This document shows, piece by piece, positions 20,677 to 22,445 of a DNA stretch of 22,445 nucleotides. The translations under genes were made by a program, and so were the position numbers. Below the pieces are notes generated by a model that saw only the letters and a list, made by a program, of their open reading frames with translations, had not been told where the DNA came from and ran no database searches. The DNA comes from an uncultured Lachnospiraceae bacterium (GTDB lineage Bacteria > Bacillota_A > Clostridia > Lachnospirales > Lachnospiraceae). Position 1 is the stretch's first letter. Every line of letters starts with the position of its first letter. The stretch spans positions 1 through 22,445 of the forward strand of contig CADCIU010000047.1 in assembly GCA_902801585.1 (NCBI GenBank). The letters are read 5' to 3'.

Positions 20677-22299
20677 TTACTCGCTTACAAAATGAATCCT
20701 CTCCTGTCCGTAGCGGTCAGCGTAATCATCGCTTACTTTTTCTCCCATGGTCGAGAGGTATTGGGCGATCGCGTCCACATCGATGATCACTGCGCCCTGA
20801 GAATAGCCGAACATGTCCTGGTCTGCCGGATGCATATCAGCCATTTCCCCGTCGGCAAAAGAAGTGAATCCGTCTCCCTGCTCCTTGAGCACGAACTTGG
20901 TGCCCGCAACCGTGTATTCCTTGTCCGAGTCGAGCGGCTCTCCTCCCACCATAATGTTCGAGACGCGTCTCTCGTCGCTCCCGAATCCGACAAACAGCCT
21001 GTTCTCATCACGCTGCACCTGCGCATCCTTGTCGAGATCCACGTCAAATGTGATCCCCGACACCTGCGGGAATCCGCCGAAATAATCCGGCGCAAATCCC
21101 ACAGCGTACTCAAGCGCTTCCGCGACAGCCTCTCCTTTCACCTTAACGACACACAGCTCGTTGTTGTAAGGCAGAGCCATGAGAATATCCCCATAGGTGA
21201 TCTCTCCTGCCGGGATATTGTCCCTGATCGACCCTGCATTGACAAATGCGATGTCTGCCCCGGTGGCATATCGATAAGCGTCTGCGACAAGGTCGCCGAG
21301 ATTGCATTCGTTGTTTCTGGCAAACATCACTCCGTCTTCTTTGACAGCGAGGTCAAAGTCCGAATAGGAGATCTGGTCTGCGATCACGTCCTCGAATACG
21401 GATCTCTCTTCAGCGATCGCATCGATGATCTCGGGATCCACCTGATTCCAGTCCGTGATCAGTTCTGTGTCGATCCCGCCGTCCTGACCGATCGTCATTT
21501 GTCCGATCGCCTTAAAATGCGAGCCGGTCTGCGTGAGCACGACCTGTTCCCCGTCTTTGTTCCTGACCATTTCCATAGGTACTGTGCTGTGCGAGTGCCC
21601 GTCGATCACTGCATCGATCCCCGTTGTATTCCGGATCACATTGACGGAAGTATAGGGACCTGACGACTCTGTGATCCCGAGATGCGTGAGCAGGAAAGTA
21701 TAGTCTACCCCCTCCGCATTCACCGTGTCGACTGCCGCCTGAATCCGCTCATACAGTTCCGTTCCGCCGTCACCCTGCAAAAAGCTGTAGATGAAATCTC
21801 CGTTCTCATCCTGATAGCTCTTGGGCGTCGTTGCCGTGATCGTCTCGGGGGTGGTCACTCCGATAAAGCCGATCTTCTTGCCCCCAATCTCCCTGATCAC
21901 ATAGGCGTCGAAAACGGTGTCATCCGCCTTAAGATCCTCAAAGTTGCAGCTGATATACGGGAAGTTCGCTATTTGGGCCAATTCCCTGAATCTCTCAACG
22001 CCATAGTCAAACTCATGGTTTCCCGGAATCGCCAGATTGTAGCCGACGTCATTCATCAGGTTGATGATCGCCTCACCCTTGGTAAGCGAGCCAAAGACGC
22101 CCCCTTGGATCGCGTCGCCCTCATCGATGAGGAAGACGGCATTTCCTTCCTCCTCCACCTTCTTCTTGTAAGCGGAAAGACCCGCATAACCAATTCCGGT
22201 ATCAACGGCACAGTGGACATCATTTGTGTAAAGGATCACGATATTTCCGTTTTGGGACTCGATCGGCTCGGCCTCCGACGCAGACTGACCTCTGATCAC
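20677..22299 (-). CDS. 5'-nucleotidase / 2',3'-cyclic phosphodiesterase family protein, 5' end uncertain
   Basis: A two-domain metallophosphoesterase of the UshA/YfkN type, which removes phosphate from nucleotides, normally outside the cell. Counting from GTG 22299 (540 residues), the metal motifs are TNDVH (25-29), GDAIQGG (61-67), GNHE (93-96), THLG (205-208) and DGHSHS (233-238). The C-terminal 5_nucleotid_C domain has NLGDLVADA, VNAGSIRDNI and VAGTKFVLKEQGDGFTSF. There is no C-terminal sorting signal. The GTG has no ribosome binding site. The open frame continues upstream for 31 codons, reading an Ala/Gln-rich stretch like the mature end of a secreted protein, to a TGA at 22393-22395, without any start or hydrophobic signal. 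The true 5' end therefore seems disrupted, or lies in the repeats beyond. Confidence 0.85.
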   Translation of the reverse strand: MIRGQSASEAEPIESQNGNIVILYTNDVHCAVDTGIGYAGLSAYKKKVEEEGNAVFLIDEGDAIQGGVFGSLTKGEAIINLMNDVGYNLAIPGNHEFDYGVERFRELAQIANFPYISCNFEDLKADDTVFDAYVIREIGGKKIGFIGVTTPETITATTPKSYQDENGDFIYSFLQGDGGTELYERIQAAVDTVNAEGVDYTFLLTHLGITESSGPYTSVNVIRNTTGIDAVIDGHSHSTVPMEMVRNKDGEQVVLTQTGSHFKAIGQMTIGQDGGIDTELITDWNQVDPEIIDAIAEERSVFEDVIADQISYSDFDLAVKEDGVMFARNNECNLGDLVADAYRYATGADIAFVNAGSIRDNIPAGEITYGDILMALPYNNELCVVKVKGEAVAEALEYAVGFAPDYFGGFPQVSGITFDVDLDKDAQVQRDENRLFVGFGSDERRVSNIMVGGEPLDSDKEYTVAGTKFVLKEQGDGFTSFADGEMADMHPADQDMFGYSQGAVIIDVDAIAQYLSTMGEKVSDDYADRYGQERIHFVSE

Positions 22300-22353
22300 T
22301 CTGCCCGATGCCTGCGCGGTCTGCGCCGCGTCCTGTGCGGCGGCCTGTGTGTG

Positions 22354-22445
22354 CGGTAAGATGATCTTGCCACCACACGGTAAGGAGTTTTTTCACTCTA
22401 CGGTAAGCAGTTTTTTACATCCTGCAGTAAGCACTTTTTTACATG
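22354..22445 (-). repeat. 24-bp tandem repeats upstream of the nucleotidase, continuing past window edge
   Basis: Units occupy 22425-22445 (cut by the edge), 22401-22424, 22378-22400 (23 nt) and, degenerate, 22354-22377. Each begins with CGGTAAG or CAGTAAG on the plus strand. On the minus strand the core is AAAAAACTGCTTACCG, which resembles a duplicated gene start of the MKKLLT type. The one-base-shorter unit changes the reading frame. Confidence 0.85.

Noticed and set aside
22354..22445. CRISPR-like array
   Set aside because: Units are directly adjacent 23-24-bp tandem repeats with no spacers and no cas genes nearby.

Overview
The window is chromosomal DNA from a Gram-positive anaerobe, most likely a Clostridia member and perhaps Lachnospiraceae. 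This rests on WhiA, HprK, RapZ and a Crh-like HPr in one cluster, strong GGAGG ribosome binding sites, and GC-rich genes separated by AT-rich gaps. The genus cannot be named from sequence alone. I see no rRNA, tRNA, CRISPR array, phage or transposase gene.

Layout. (1) 1-2846, minus strand: a GNAT-domain protein, a class I/II aminotransferase and UppP (cut by the window edge). They overlap by 4 and 14 nt, so they are probably one operon. (2) 2847-3432: a long AT-rich gap with 15-bp tandem repeats, an orphan plus-strand terminator and the minus-strand terminator of the next operon. (3) 3433-13533, minus strand: mrp, coaX, ftsH, uvrC, hprK, murB, rapZ, whiA and an HPr paralogue, tightly packed and probably transcribed from a promoter near 13625-13652. 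The lower end links HPr(Ser) kinase, a cell-wall enzyme, RapZ and WhiA to a small HPr-fold protein. That protein has Glu at position 15 but keeps Ser46, so it looks like Crh and not a sugar phosphocarrier. (4) 13846-15000, plus strand: a NYN nuclease-like protein with a C-terminal LOTUS-type region. Its end overlaps a convergent alpha/beta hydrolase (14981-16039). (5) 16110-18551, minus strand: a large cytoplasmic PAS / coiled-coil / ATPase-like protein resembling a histidine kinase without its phosphoacceptor His. (6) 18728-20291, plus strand: rlmH and an AEC-family permease. (7) 20292-20676: a hairpin-rich gap between convergent genes. (8) 20677-22299, minus strand: a 5'-nucleotidase whose 5' end runs into 24-bp tandem repeats and lacks a visible signal peptide.

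A recurring feature is short tandem duplication (15-24 bp) at gene boundaries and 5' leaders. It occurs upstream of the GNAT gene, at the murB/rapZ junction, before the NYN gene, before the AEC permease and before the nucleotidase, and in frame inside the PAS gene. At murB/rapZ the repeat unit carries both a stop codon and a ribosome binding site. Other points worth attention are the Crh-like protein, a non-canonical RapZ P-loop, the pseudokinase-like sensor and the NYN-LOTUS protein. I found no clear multi-gene system of a new type. The best candidates for undescribed biology are the repeat-bearing leaders and these unusual proteins.
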